DNA from: a virus
Virus record (IMG/VR): IMGVR_UViG_3300032579_000009
Span: 31,184-95,183 of that record
Strand: one strand, 5' to 3'
DNA length: 64,000 nucleotides
Numbering within the stretch: the first letter of the stretch is position 1; each line of letters opens with the position of its first letter. The position numbers were made by a program, and so were the translations under genes. Under the pieces are notes generated by a model. That model saw nothing but the letters and a program-made list of their open reading frames with translations, searched no databases and was not told the DNA's origin. This document shows positions 30,001-38,582 of this stretch, piece after piece.

Positions 30001-32021
30001 AAAACAAACTTAAGAAAATCTTAGTCAGTCCATGGACTGCTCTCATTACTCTAGCTCTTATTGTAGCTGTAGTGTTTCAAGGACCTACATTTGTAGAAAG
30101 TGTTAGGCTCCGATACTTTGACACACTTATTACCAATCAGAAGCCTACTCAAAATAATATCTATACTGTAAACATAGATGAAGCTACCATAGACCGTTAT
30201 GGTCAATGGCCATTTAAGCGTGACATCTATGCTAATCTAATTGATCAAATATACGCCCACAATGCTGGCCTAGTTGTTTGGGACGTATTAATGCCAGAAA
30301 AGGATCGCCAAGGTGGCGATGCAACACTAGCCACAGTGTTAAGAACACAGGCTAATGTTATTCTTACTAACATGCCCGCACAGACCAGCAAGAATATTCC
30401 ACGCAAACCAGGTAGTGCTGTAATTGGTGCAGACTATTTAGATACTATCATTAACTATCCAGGCATTATTGCCAACATTCCAGAATTAGAAAATAATGCC
30501 ATTGGTGTTGGTATTGCTAACACTATGCCAGAGATTGATGGTGTTAATCGTCGCTTGCCATTGTTTGTGGGCTATAATGGTGGCTTATATCCCAGCGTTC
30601 CTTTAGAAGTACTGCGTGTTATTAGTAATGATGACACATTCCAAGTTAAGCTAAATGAGAATGGCGTTGAGAAAATGCGTGTGCCTAGCTTCCGTCCTAT
30701 TAGTACAGACAGCCTAGGTCGTATCTGGGTAGACTGGAGTCAACAGAGTATTCCTGTATCAGCAGTTAACCTACCTAAAGACTTTAAGAAAGGTATTGTT
30801 ATTGTAGGTACCAGTGCCGCAGGTATTGGTAATCCAGTAGCAACATCAAAAGGCAGTGTTTGGCCACAAGACATGCAGGCCGCTGTAGTTGCTACGCTGG
30901 CTAACAATGTAAATATTGAACGTCCTGATTGGGCTCCTGGTGCTGAACTATTAGCACTTGTAGTTATCTCACTTATTATCCTAATATTATCACGTTGGGT
31001 ATATGTTGGCCTAGGTGTAGGTGTTGTATTAACTGCTAGTTTAATTCCAGCAAGCATGTATGTGTTTGCGCACTACAAGTTCTTAATAGATGCTATTGTG
31101 CCTACAGCAGGTGTAGTTCTTGTTATGCTACACGCTTATGGTGTTAAGTTTGTTAGTGAATTCTTACAGAAACAACAGATCAAGAAACAGTTTGGCAGCT
31201 ATGTTAATCCTACTATAGTAGAACGCTTGCAAAAGAATCCAGAGCTGATCAAACTAGGTGGTGAGCGTAAAGAACTATCAATTGTCATGACAGACCTGCG
31301 TGGGTTTACTACCCTAGGCGAATCGTTTGGTGATGATGTAGAAGGACTTACACAGATCATGAACGACTACATGACAGCACTGAGTATTCCTGTGCTTAAG
31401 AATGACGGTACACTGATCAAGTTCATTGGTGATGCCAGCCTGCACGTTCATGGTGCTCCATTGGATGATGCTAACCATGCCAAGACTGCGGTACGTACAG
31501 CACTAGAAATGATTGATGCCATTGCTGATTTCAACAAGGAACTAACAGCCAAAGGTCGTCCACCAGTGGGCATGGGTGCTGGTGTTAACACAGGTGAAAC
31601 TTTAATTGGTAACATTGGTGCTAAAAGTAAGTTTGGCTATGATGTCTTAGGTGATAGTGTCAGCACTGCGGCACGTTTAGAAGGACAAACTAAGGCCTAT
31701 GGTGTATTACTAATCATTGGACCTAAGACTGCTGAGTATTGTAAAGATGACTTCCCTGTGGTATGGTTAGACAACATTGCTGTTAAAGGCAAAACCATCG
31801 GCTTAGATATCTATGCTGTGGGTCATACAGTCGCATACAAACACGAAGAATATAAGAAAGAATATCTACGTGGCAATTGGGTTGCCGCACTTAAATGGGC
31901 ACGTGAACTAGAAGCTGATCCAACTGTAGAAATTAAAGAATACTATCACAAGATGATTGAGCGTCTTGAAGAGGGAGTTCCAGCTAACTGGGACGGCACT
32001 TATCACGCTACGAGCAAATAA
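29997..32021 (+). CDS. Class III adenylate/guanylate cyclase with CHASE2 sensor
   Basis: 674 residues. One N-terminal membrane helix (PWTALITLALIVAVVF), an extracytoplasmic CHASE2 domain (about 35-300: RLRYFDTLI, NIDEATIDRYGQWPFKRD), then two or three membrane helices (~310-385), and a C-terminal cyclase domain (~425-610). MTDLRGFTTLGESF (~430) and FIGDAS (~475) supply the two metal-binding Asp; YDVLGDSVSTAARLE is the adenine/transition-state region. Makes cyclic AMP (or GMP) from the nucleotide triphosphate in response to a periplasmic cue. A phage cyclase could reset host catabolite or stress signalling; inference. Confidence 0.9.
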   Translation: MKNKLKKILVSPWTALITLALIVAVVFQGPTFVESVRLRYFDTLITNQKPTQNNIYTVNIDEATIDRYGQWPFKRDIYANLIDQIYAHNAGLVVWDVLMPEKDRQGGDATLATVLRTQANVILTNMPAQTSKNIPRKPGSAVIGADYLDTIINYPGIIANIPELENNAIGVGIANTMPEIDGVNRRLPLFVGYNGGLYPSVPLEVLRVISNDDTFQVKLNENGVEKMRVPSFRPISTDSLGRIWVDWSQQSIPVSAVNLPKDFKKGIVIVGTSAAGIGNPVATSKGSVWPQDMQAAVVATLANNVNIERPDWAPGAELLALVVISLIILILSRWVYVGLGVGVVLTASLIPASMYVFAHYKFLIDAIVPTAGVVLVMLHAYGVKFVSEFLQKQQIKKQFGSYVNPTIVERLQKNPELIKLGGERKELSIVMTDLRGFTTLGESFGDDVEGLTQIMNDYMTALSIPVLKNDGTLIKFIGDASLHVHGAPLDDANHAKTAVRTALEMIDAIADFNKELTAKGRPPVGMGAGVNTGETLIGNIGAKSKFGYDVLGDSVSTAARLEGQTKAYGVLLIIGPKTAEYCKDDFPVVWLDNIAVKGKTIGLDIYAVGHTVAYKHEEYKKEYLRGNWVAALKWARELEADPTVEIKEYYHKMIERLEEGVPANWDGTYHATSK

Positions 32022-33178
32022 TGGAAGAAATTAAATCAATTGGGATCGCTCTAGATCCCAATAATATACCAGCCTTTCTATTAGATTGGGAACTAACCAA
32101 AAAGTGCAATTTGGATTGCAGCTATTGCGAAATAGGTGAAGAAGGAGGGCACGATAACTCGTTACCTCATCCTCCGCTAGATGAATGTTTACAAACTATT
32201 GACTTTATGTATGAGTACGTTAGCCTATACATGGCCAATAAAAAGCCCACTCAACGTAAGGTAGTATTAAACGTCTATGGCGGCGAAAGTTTGTATCATC
32301 CAGACATCATTGATATTCTCACTGCCTGCAGAGAAAAATATAAAAAGTATTCCAGCCAATGGGAATTAACTATTACCACCACTACCAATGCTATTGTTAA
32401 ACAAAGTATCTGGAGCAAAGTAATAGATCTAATAGATGAATTTACAGTCAGCTATCATGCAGAAAATCTTCCTAAACAAGAAAAGATATTCTTTGAAAAT
32501 CTATTAGAATTAAAGAACAATAACAAGCGTGTAAAATGTGTGGTAATGATGCACACCGTACCTGAGTTATGGATTAAATCATCTGAAGCTGTGGAATTTT
32601 GTAAGCAACACGATATTAGATGTATACCCAAACCATTTGATAATCCAGAACTAGCATACACCGCTGATCAATATTCAAAGTTTAAAACATTTTGGATTTC
32701 TAATACCAATTCAAAAAATAATCAACCAGCTATAGAACAATTAAATGATATAGCAACAGATACCAGCGATGTTGTAAGCATCTGTGAAGGTCGTGCATGT
32801 TGTGGTGGTAGGAAAATGTCCTTAAACAAAGACTTGAAATCAGCTGTGGTATTTGTGCCTAAACAGGGATTCTTTGGCTGGAACTGTAGTGTAAATTGGT
32901 TCTTCTTATTTGTTCAACAGACCACTGGCAAGGTCTATTTTAATAAAGATTGTAAGATGTCATTCACTGGCAAAGTAGAACCAATTGGCAACTTGAGCAA
33001 TAGCTCAGCACTAATCAATAATCTTAAAGAGCAATTTGAAACTAAATCTATGCCTGTGGTCAAGTGTGCAAAATCTATATGCTTCTGCGGGTATTGCGCA
33101 CCAAAGGCAGACAACATGGAAGACTTCAAAGAGTTAATTAAACGAAATGTCATAACGGATGTTATTAACTATGAATAA
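32021..33178 (+). CDS. Radical SAM protein with C-terminal Cys motifs
   Basis: 385 residues. LTKKCNLDCSYCEIGEEGG holds the CxxxCxxC iron-sulphur motif (Cys29, 33, 36), and LNVYGGESLYHPDI the GGE SAM-binding region. A later CEGRACCGG and a C-terminal CAKSICFCGYCAP suggest auxiliary clusters as in SPASM/twitch proteins, which modify peptides. The substrate is unknown; a second radical SAM enzyme lies at 43087. Start shares one base with the cyclase stop. Confidence 0.85.
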   Translation: MEEIKSIGIALDPNNIPAFLLDWELTKKCNLDCSYCEIGEEGGHDNSLPHPPLDECLQTIDFMYEYVSLYMANKKPTQRKVVLNVYGGESLYHPDIIDILTACREKYKKYSSQWELTITTTTNAIVKQSIWSKVIDLIDEFTVSYHAENLPKQEKIFFENLLELKNNNKRVKCVVMMHTVPELWIKSSEAVEFCKQHDIRCIPKPFDNPELAYTADQYSKFKTFWISNTNSKNNQPAIEQLNDIATDTSDVVSICEGRACCGGRKMSLNKDLKSAVVFVPKQGFFGWNCSVNWFFLFVQQTTGKVYFNKDCKMSFTGKVEPIGNLSNSSALINNLKEQFETKSMPVVKCAKSICFCGYCAPKADNMEDFKELIKRNVITDVINYE

Positions 33179-33929
33179 AATTATATTTTTTCTTTTGGTA
33201 TCGTTTGCAGTTACCGTACAAGCTGGTGTAACTGCTAAGAGCTATTTGGTCACTGATACTCAAGGACAAGTTGTTATTGAGAAAGATGCAGATCAACCAC
33301 GCCCTATTGCTAGTATTACTAAACTAATGACCATTATGGTTGTGCTAGATTCTCGCCAGCCGTTAGATGACGTGATTATCTTAGACTATAAGTTAACCCG
33401 CCAATATCATACACACTTACCTCATAGTGTTAAAACACTTACTCGCCAAGACCTAATTGATCTAGCCATGGTTAAAAGTGATAACTTTGCGGCCTATACT
33501 TTATGCGCGAACTATCCAGGCGGAGTTGATAGTTGTATAGAGGCTATGAATCTCAAGGCCATCAATCTTGGCATGGCCAACACACACTACACTGATCCCA
33601 CTGGCCTAGAGGAAACCAACGTCAGTACAGCTCGCGATTTAATTAAACTTATTATCAGTGCTAAAAGTTATCCCAACATAGTCAGTGCTACTCGACCTAG
33701 CGTTGAGATTAAAGTAAAGAAACATTGGTATCAGGCATTTAATACCAGCCCTATTGTTAGACTACATGACGATGATATTATTGTAAGTAAAACTGGGTAT
33801 ATTCACCAAAGTGGCGGATGTTTGGTAATGCTGATGAATACGCAGTTAGGTCAGCGTATAATTGCCCTACTTGGAAGTCGCAATGCACATACACGCTTTC
33901 CAGAGGCAGAAGAGCTAATTAAAAGTTAA
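33171..33929 (+). CDS. D-Ala-D-Ala endopeptidase (PBP7/PbpG-like)
   Basis: About 252 residues from the ATG at 33171; another ATG at 33159 would add four. Signal peptide (IIFFLLVSFAVTVQAG) followed by the three S11 peptidase motifs: ASITKLMT (SxxK), VKSDNFAA (SDN, the SxN motif) and VSKTGYI (KTG). Periplasmic enzymes of this family cut peptide cross-links in murein. Phage copies are uncommon; it could loosen the wall for surface structures, secretion or lysis. It overlaps the end of the radical SAM gene. Confidence 0.88.
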   Translation: MNKIIFFLLVSFAVTVQAGVTAKSYLVTDTQGQVVIEKDADQPRPIASITKLMTIMVVLDSRQPLDDVIILDYKLTRQYHTHLPHSVKTLTRQDLIDLAMVKSDNFAAYTLCANYPGGVDSCIEAMNLKAINLGMANTHYTDPTGLEETNVSTARDLIKLIISAKSYPNIVSATRPSVEIKVKKHWYQAFNTSPIVRLHDDDIIVSKTGYIHQSGGCLVMLMNTQLGQRIIALLGSRNAHTRFPEAEELIKS

Positions 33930-34255
33930 CCTTCGCCGCTTGATGCGGCTTGGTCGTCTTCTGTTTTAGCTTTATGTACTTTCATATTAATTTCTTTTTC
34001 AGCTTCAACACGTTCGTGTTCAATTGTTTTGCCACGTAGGTGTAAGACTGTGTTTACTTTTTGATTTAAGCGTATTAGGTCATTGTCTAGCATACGTATA
34101 CGATCAATAAGCGCAATCAGCACAGTGTTAGCATCGCTAATCACAGGCTTAACTTCTTTTGTGCTCCATTCCCATACGTATTTGATAATATAGCCCATGC
34201 CCACTGCCATGACAATGGGGAAGCCATACTTATTGATTAACATTACAATATCCAT
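33926..34255 (-). CDS. Small membrane protein with coiled coil, holin-like plan
   Basis: 109 residues. One membrane helix (KYGFPIVMAVGMGYIIKYVW) is followed by a helix with LIDRIRMLDNDLIRLNQKV and a charged tail. The protein at 35723 has the same plan (GFPIAVALAGGYFVYL, ITALDNRVKTMNHDVIRID), so they are paralogs. The plan resembles small BhlA/UviB-type phage proteins sometimes called holins; lysis function is only a possibility. Confidence 0.65.
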   Translation of the reverse strand: MDIVMLINKYGFPIVMAVGMGYIIKYVWEWSTKEVKPVISDANTVLIALIDRIRMLDNDLIRLNQKVNTVLHLRGKTIEHERVEAEKEINMKVHKAKTEDDQAASSGEG

Positions 34256-34256
34256 A

Positions 34257-34385
34257 CTACTCCTCTAACGCCTTTTGAATTTGTGCGTTATGTTCCGCTA
34301 CTCTATCTTTGATAGAGTCTATCTCAGGAGTCAGCCACCAAAACACCAGTGCTAACCAAAAAATCCAAATTAATGCAACTCTCAT
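34257..34385 (-). CDS. Small membrane protein
   Basis: 42 residues (MRVALIWIFWLALVFWWL then a charged helix SIKDRVAEHNAQIQKALEE). One hydrophobic segment plus an amphipathic tail. Starts one base before the next gene upstream ends and stops just before the 33926 gene starts, so it belongs to the operon. Function unknown. Confidence 0.6.
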   Translation of the reverse strand: MRVALIWIFWLALVFWWLTPEIDSIKDRVAEHNAQIQKALEE

Positions 34386-34386
34386 A

Positions 34387-34965
34387 TTAGAACCAAAGGA
34401 AAAGACCTTGGCTCATTAGCAGTATGCCAACTGCGCATACGCCAAAGCTGGTCCAAAATAGTGCCATGCTAACTGCTAAAATACTTGCTGAAAGTAAAAC
34501 AATCGCTAGTTGATATGCTGTGCCAGCGTAGCCAATCCACGGCGATTTTTTCTTAGCATGATCACGTTCTTCTTCTAACTTTTTAGCCTTTTCAAACAGT
34601 GCAGGTTTGCCTTCGTCACCTAGTTCATAATTAGCGGCTTTTTCACTAAACTTTTTAGCCTTGACTGGATCAGAGGTAGTCTGTGCAGCTAGTTCGTATT
34701 CTGTTTGTTTGATTGATTTTGCTTGATAAAAATTCCAAATATCGTTTGCTTTGATAGTGTTGTTCATAATAGTTGAACTTAACCCACCGCCATACCAAAC
34801 GTTAAATGCTAGTAAGGCAGCAAAAATATTAATTACTAAGCCAGCGTGTCCTTTGATCTTTGCTTCGCGTTCACTGCGACTAGGGCCGCCTGTGGCCGGA
34901 GCTTTATCATCACCTGGTTTAGGTTCACGTGTTACCATTTTCATTACTGTATCCATTAATGCCAT
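34387..34965 (-). CDS. DUF4337-like membrane protein
   Basis: 192 residues. A charged N-terminus, a membrane helix (~43-60), NDIWNFYQAKSIKQTEYELA, a charged helical part, and two C-terminal membrane helices (~148-192). The W-x-x-YQAKSIKQ segment and overall plan match the DUF4337 family of uncharacterised bacterial membrane proteins. Preceded by GGAGATAGATA. Confidence 0.7.
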   Translation of the reverse strand: MALMDTVMKMVTREPKPGDDKAPATGGPSRSEREAKIKGHAGLVINIFAALLAFNVWYGGGLSSTIMNNTIKANDIWNFYQAKSIKQTEYELAAQTTSDPVKAKKFSEKAANYELGDEGKPALFEKAKKLEEERDHAKKKSPWIGYAGTAYQLAIVLLSASILAVSMALFWTSFGVCAVGILLMSQGLFLWF

Positions 34966-34975
34966 TATCTATCTC

Positions 34976-35128
34976 CTAAAATATCAGCCCAATTAAAAAT
35001 CCTAATAACATACCTATAACTAAGAATCTAAACAAATCAGCATCGTGCCAGATTGCTTGTTTCTTTAACCATATTTGGGTATGCTTTGGTTGTTGCTCTA
35101 GCCATACTTGATGTGGTAATTTAAACAT
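34976..35128 (-). CDS. Small membrane protein
   Basis: 50 residues. A Gln/Lys/Trp-rich N-terminal half (VWLEQQPKHTQIWLKKQ) and a C-terminal hydrophobic helix (FLVIGMLLGFLIGLIF). Preceded by AGGGAGAGATTA on its strand. Overlaps the end of the GIY-YIG gene by eight bases. Function unknown. Confidence 0.6.
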   Translation of the reverse strand: MFKLPHQVWLEQQPKHTQIWLKKQAIWHDADLFRFLVIGMLLGFLIGLIF

Positions 35129-35684
35129 TAATCTCTCCCTTATGAGTTCTCATATGAGAAGCCATTGCATTTGTTGGTATTTCTTTGCCACAATGCTCGC
35201 AAGCCTTTTTAGGATATTTTTTTCCTAGTTGTCCCACGGACATATTTTTTTTACCTTCTTCAGACTTTGGCTTCATAAATGCTTTTTTTGTTTCTTCGCT
35301 ATATCTAACACGAGAACGAGATTTAGCATTTTCTTTTACTCTTTTATCAGTAGATGCTGTAAGTCCTTTGTTCCAAGGGGTTCTACCTTTTCCTGCTACA
35401 GATATTTTTTGTTTAATATCATCAGTCAATGAAGGCCCTTCTCCACCATCTGTTTTGTTTTTTAAAATACCAGTGCCCAAATCTTTTCTACCGTATTTTG
35501 CAATTAGTTCTACTTCTAAATTAAATGCTTCTTGTTCAGTCAACTTATCAGCAACAATTCGTATGCGAGATTTGTCGTTGGGTTTATATGGCCTTTTACA
35601 ATACGCTCTAAACCCACTACCTTTACCTACATAATAAGGAGTGCCATTTTCTCTGAGATATTCATATACATAATATTTGTTCAT
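35121..35684 (-). CDS. GIY-YIG homing endonuclease inserted among membrane-protein genes
   Basis: 187 residues. MNKYYVYEYLRENGTPYYVGKGS is the GIY-YIG core, with ELIAKYGRKDLGTGIL downstream (catalytic Glu region ENKTDGGEG). A NUMOD3-like stretch (SEETKKAFMKPKS) and a C-terminal zinc-finger-like CEHCGKEIPTNAMASHMRTH complete DNA binding. Interrupts a run of small membrane protein genes; a TATAAATA motif lies five bases before its start. Confidence 0.88.
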   Translation of the reverse strand: MNKYYVYEYLRENGTPYYVGKGSGFRAYCKRPYKPNDKSRIRIVADKLTEQEAFNLEVELIAKYGRKDLGTGILKNKTDGGEGPSLTDDIKQKISVAGKGRTPWNKGLTASTDKRVKENAKSRSRVRYSEETKKAFMKPKSEEGKKNMSVGQLGKKYPKKACEHCGKEIPTNAMASHMRTHKGEINV

Positions 35685-35689
35685 ATATG

Positions 35690-35697
35690 TATTTATA
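35690..35697 (-). promoter_or_regulatory. T4-late-type promoter TATAAATA (minus strand)
   Basis: Octamer on the minus strand five bases before the GIY-YIG ATG at 35684, leaving no room for a ribosome-binding site. Confidence 0.5.
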
Positions 35698-35722
35698 TCT
35701 TTGCGTCATTTTTACGATATAG

Positions 35723-36004
35723 CTAATCGCGACGGGCGTCCGTCTTACCATCTGCACGTGCAATACGATCAGTGTCTGGTCTAAGTCCAAGTGCATTACT
35801 TACAATAGTATCAATACGGATAACGTCATGGTTCATTGTTTTTACACGATTATCTAAGGCTGTGATAATACCTGCCATGCCCTTGATTGAGCCTAGCACA
35901 CCCTGTAGTAATAGTTTAATTGTGAGATAAACGAAATAGCCGCCTGCTAGCGCCACTGCGATAGGAAAACCTAAATCACCTATGAGTTTGAATACATCAC
36001 CCAT
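35723..36004 (-). CDS. Small membrane protein, paralog of 33926-34255
   Basis: 93 residues: membrane helix LGFPIAVALAGGYFVYLTI, then ITALDNRVKTMNHDVIRIDT and a charged tail rich in Arg/Asp. Preceded by AAGGAGCAGGAC. Paralogous by pattern to the protein at 33926. Could be a holin or other membrane factor; unproven. Confidence 0.68.
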   Translation of the reverse strand: MGDVFKLIGDLGFPIAVALAGGYFVYLTIKLLLQGVLGSIKGMAGIITALDNRVKTMNHDVIRIDTIVSNALGLRPDTDRIARADGKTDARRD

Positions 36005-36040
36005 GTCCTGCTCCTTGAAATACTATTTTTATTATACTAG

Positions 36041-36048
36041 TATTTATA
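36041..36048 (-). promoter_or_regulatory. T4-late-type promoter TATAAATA (minus strand)
   Basis: TATAAATA on the minus strand 36 bases before the gene starting at 36004, which has its own ribosome-binding site. Confidence 0.5.
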
Positions 36049-36061
36049 TTTAGGTGAGATT

Positions 36062-37336
36062 TTAATGGGTCAGCACATGATAGATATCATGGTAGTTAAT
36101 GTGACTGTCATCATAGCCTAGATCTTTAAACAAGGTCTTTGCATTAGTGATTAATTCTTGTGTGATTATGTGGCGGAATTCGCCATAAAAGTGATGGAAA
36201 TTGTGCAAAACAATAGGTTCTATACGCTTTATGACATCTAATTTTTCATCTTCAGATAAACCGCAATACCATGCCAATTGATCAACTACTGCGGCAGTGC
36301 GCTGATCGTTGTCTTGAATAAGATCGTAGCTTTCATCAATGATTCCATCAAAGGTTTTAAATCCATAACTGCGTAAGTAGGCAAGATTACCTGGTGCAGC
36401 CACGAGCATAAAAGGTTGCTTGCTGACGATAGGTTTGAATATCTTTTCAGTTAGATGTAGCTTATTGTAGTAAAACACTGTTTCAGTTACAATGTTCCAC
36501 AGTGCATCATTTCCTCTAGGAATGTCAGCACTGGCACTACCTGGCAATTCTGCATGGTCTATGACTAATTTATCAACATTAACCAAATGAGTTTCTGCGT
36601 GCTGTTTTGCAAACTCGCTTAGTTTACTATTTGGATCAGCAACTTCATCACGCCAATCATCAAATGCGTTGTCAGTAACATTAAAACTGACTAGCCCTTT
36701 GTTTAATAGACCTTGAGCTTTTAGCAAACTAATCAAGTAAATCCTATAGCTACGATCATAGTTGATAATTCTATTAAACGAGGTAAAATCATAGTCATAT
36801 GATCTGACTATTGATTTATTAAAGTTCAAAGCATAGAATCCACGATACCAATCTAAGGCCGCAAAGCCATGGAAAAAGTAGTAAAGCGGATTCAATTCAT
36901 AATTTTTTAATAGAGTCTGCAGATATTCTGATATTTCAGAAACTACTATTATATGTGGTTCTTTAAAAAAGGTATTAGGATAAGCCAACGTAGTAGCATG
37001 AACATCTGGATGATTGGCTGTTTTATCAGTATTAGGATCATTGAAATACAGATTATACAATTCATCTAATGAATATTCTTTAAATTTAGGGTATCTAAGA
37101 TCTTCAAAGATTGTAATTCTAGTCAAGGGTTCTGGAGTTTTAAACCAACCAAGTAAATCCTCAACTTCATTTAGGAATGGCTCTTGATCATAGAATAATA
37201 TTTTAGAATTGGAACTATTTCTATTAAATACATTTACATTATCTTTAGTCACAACCCCATTGGGACGAAAATATCCCTCTGATTTTGGGAAGACATTTTT
37301 TAAAAAAAATTCGTAGATATGATCAATTTGGAGCAT
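36062..37336 (-). CDS. Putative glycosyltransferase-like protein 1
   Basis: 424 residues. The C-terminal third (HLTEKIFKPIVSKQPFMLV, YLRSYGFKTFDGIIDESYD) matches the protein at 44577 (NTEKIVKPILAERLFLVAS, LRALGFRTFDTVIDESYD). The T-E-K-I-x-K-P-I pattern resembles the donor-binding region of fucosyltransferase-like (GT10-type) enzymes, and related proteins occur in T4-like aquatic phages. The N-terminal half is not recognisable. Divergent from the sugar dehydrogenase gene, one base apart. Confidence 0.6.
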   Translation of the reverse strand: MLQIDHIYEFFLKNVFPKSEGYFRPNGVVTKDNVNVFNRNSSNSKILFYDQEPFLNEVEDLLGWFKTPEPLTRITIFEDLRYPKFKEYSLDELYNLYFNDPNTDKTANHPDVHATTLAYPNTFFKEPHIIVVSEISEYLQTLLKNYELNPLYYFFHGFAALDWYRGFYALNFNKSIVRSYDYDFTSFNRIINYDRSYRIYLISLLKAQGLLNKGLVSFNVTDNAFDDWRDEVADPNSKLSEFAKQHAETHLVNVDKLVIDHAELPGSASADIPRGNDALWNIVTETVFYYNKLHLTEKIFKPIVSKQPFMLVAAPGNLAYLRSYGFKTFDGIIDESYDLIQDNDQRTAAVVDQLAWYCGLSEDEKLDVIKRIEPIVLHNFHHFYGEFRHIITQELITNAKTLFKDLGYDDSHINYHDIYHVLTH

Positions 37337-37337
37337 T

Positions 37338-38582
37338 ATGTCAATTCAATTAAAAACAGTAGGATTCATTGGAATCGGTAAATTAGGCCTAGCCTGTGCA
37401 GAAGTAATGGCACAAGAATATGATGTAACTGGCTATGATATTTACCCTAAACACAGTAAGAAGATTAAGATTTCTGATACACTAGAAGGTGCAGTACGAG
37501 GCAAAGACGTAATCTTTGTAGCAGTACAAACACCACATGATCCTGTATATGATGGATCTATTCCTAGTACACATTTGGCTAATAAAGATTTTGATTACAC
37601 CATTGCTAATCAAGTCTTAGCTGACATCAATCAATACGTGACCAAAGATCAACTAGTGGTATTAATCTCAACGGTACTACCTGGCACAACAAGACGTGAA
37701 TTACGTCGTCATATTACCAACGCACGTTTTATCTATAATCCTTACCTAATAGCCATGGGCAGTGTTGCCTGGGATATGGTTAATCCAGAAATGGTTATCA
37801 TTGGCACAGAAGATGGTAGCCTAACAGGTGATGCACAATTACTCAAAGACTTCTACCAACCCCTCATGGCTAACAATCCACGCTACGCTATCGGCACATG
37901 GGACGAAGCAGAAGCTATCAAAGTCTTTTACAATACATTTATATCAACCAAGATTGGCCTAGTTAATATGATACAAGATGTGGCCATGAAGAATGGCAAC
38001 ATGAATGTAGATGTAGTAACATCTGCCCTAGCAGAATCAACTATACGTATTATGAGTCCTAAGTACATGACCGCAGGCATGGGCGATGCTGGCCCTTGTC
38101 ATCCTCGCGATAATATTGCTCTACGATATCTAGCAGAAAGACTAGATCTAGGCTATGATATATTTGACACAGTCATGCACGCTCGTGAAAAGCAAGCAGA
38201 GAACCTAGCATTATACCTAATAGATTTACAAAACACACACGATATGCCAATTATTATTCATGGCAAGGCCTACAAGCCAGATGTAGATATGTTAGAAGGC
38301 AGTTACAGCTTATTAATTGGTAGTTATCTAGAGGAACATGGCGCACAATACTTGTACAGTGATCCTCTAACAGGCGATACGGTGTATGACGACACCGAAG
38401 GTATTGTTCTACTAGCACACAATCGTCAGATTACCTACGGCTATACAGGTAACTTGCCAGAACAACAACTATATTTTACACCAGGCCACGGTAGCATTAT
38501 TGTAGATCCATGGCGTAGGTACTCTACACGTAACCCATCGTATACTGTTATTCACTACGGAAACACACGTGGACAGATTTAA
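37338..38582 (+). CDS. UDP-glucose/GDP-mannose dehydrogenase family protein
   Basis: 414 residues. KTVGFIGIGKLGLACAEVM (about 6-24) is the NAD-binding GxGxxG fold; STVLPGTTRREL and the conserved FYNTFISTKIGLVNM helix follow; AGMGDAGPCHPRDN (~250-263) carries the catalytic Cys in a variant of the usual GGxCxPKD. The family oxidises a nucleotide-sugar C6 alcohol to the acid in two NAD-dependent steps. With the neighbouring oxygenase and amidinotransferase it suggests a sugar-modification cluster. Confidence 0.85.
   Translation: MSIQLKTVGFIGIGKLGLACAEVMAQEYDVTGYDIYPKHSKKIKISDTLEGAVRGKDVIFVAVQTPHDPVYDGSIPSTHLANKDFDYTIANQVLADINQYVTKDQLVVLISTVLPGTTRRELRRHITNARFIYNPYLIAMGSVAWDMVNPEMVIIGTEDGSLTGDAQLLKDFYQPLMANNPRYAIGTWDEAEAIKVFYNTFISTKIGLVNMIQDVAMKNGNMNVDVVTSALAESTIRIMSPKYMTAGMGDAGPCHPRDNIALRYLAERLDLGYDIFDTVMHAREKQAENLALYLIDLQNTHDMPIIIHGKAYKPDVDMLEGSYSLLIGSYLEEHGAQYLYSDPLTGDTVYDDTEGIVLLAHNRQITYGYTGNLPEQQLYFTPGHGSIIVDPWRRYSTRNPSYTVIHYGNTRGQI

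Noticed and set aside
29997-32021. Bacteriophage signal-transduction histidine kinase reading of the CHASE2 protein
   Set aside because: No HisKA or HATPase motifs; the C-terminal domain has cyclase metal-binding residues instead.
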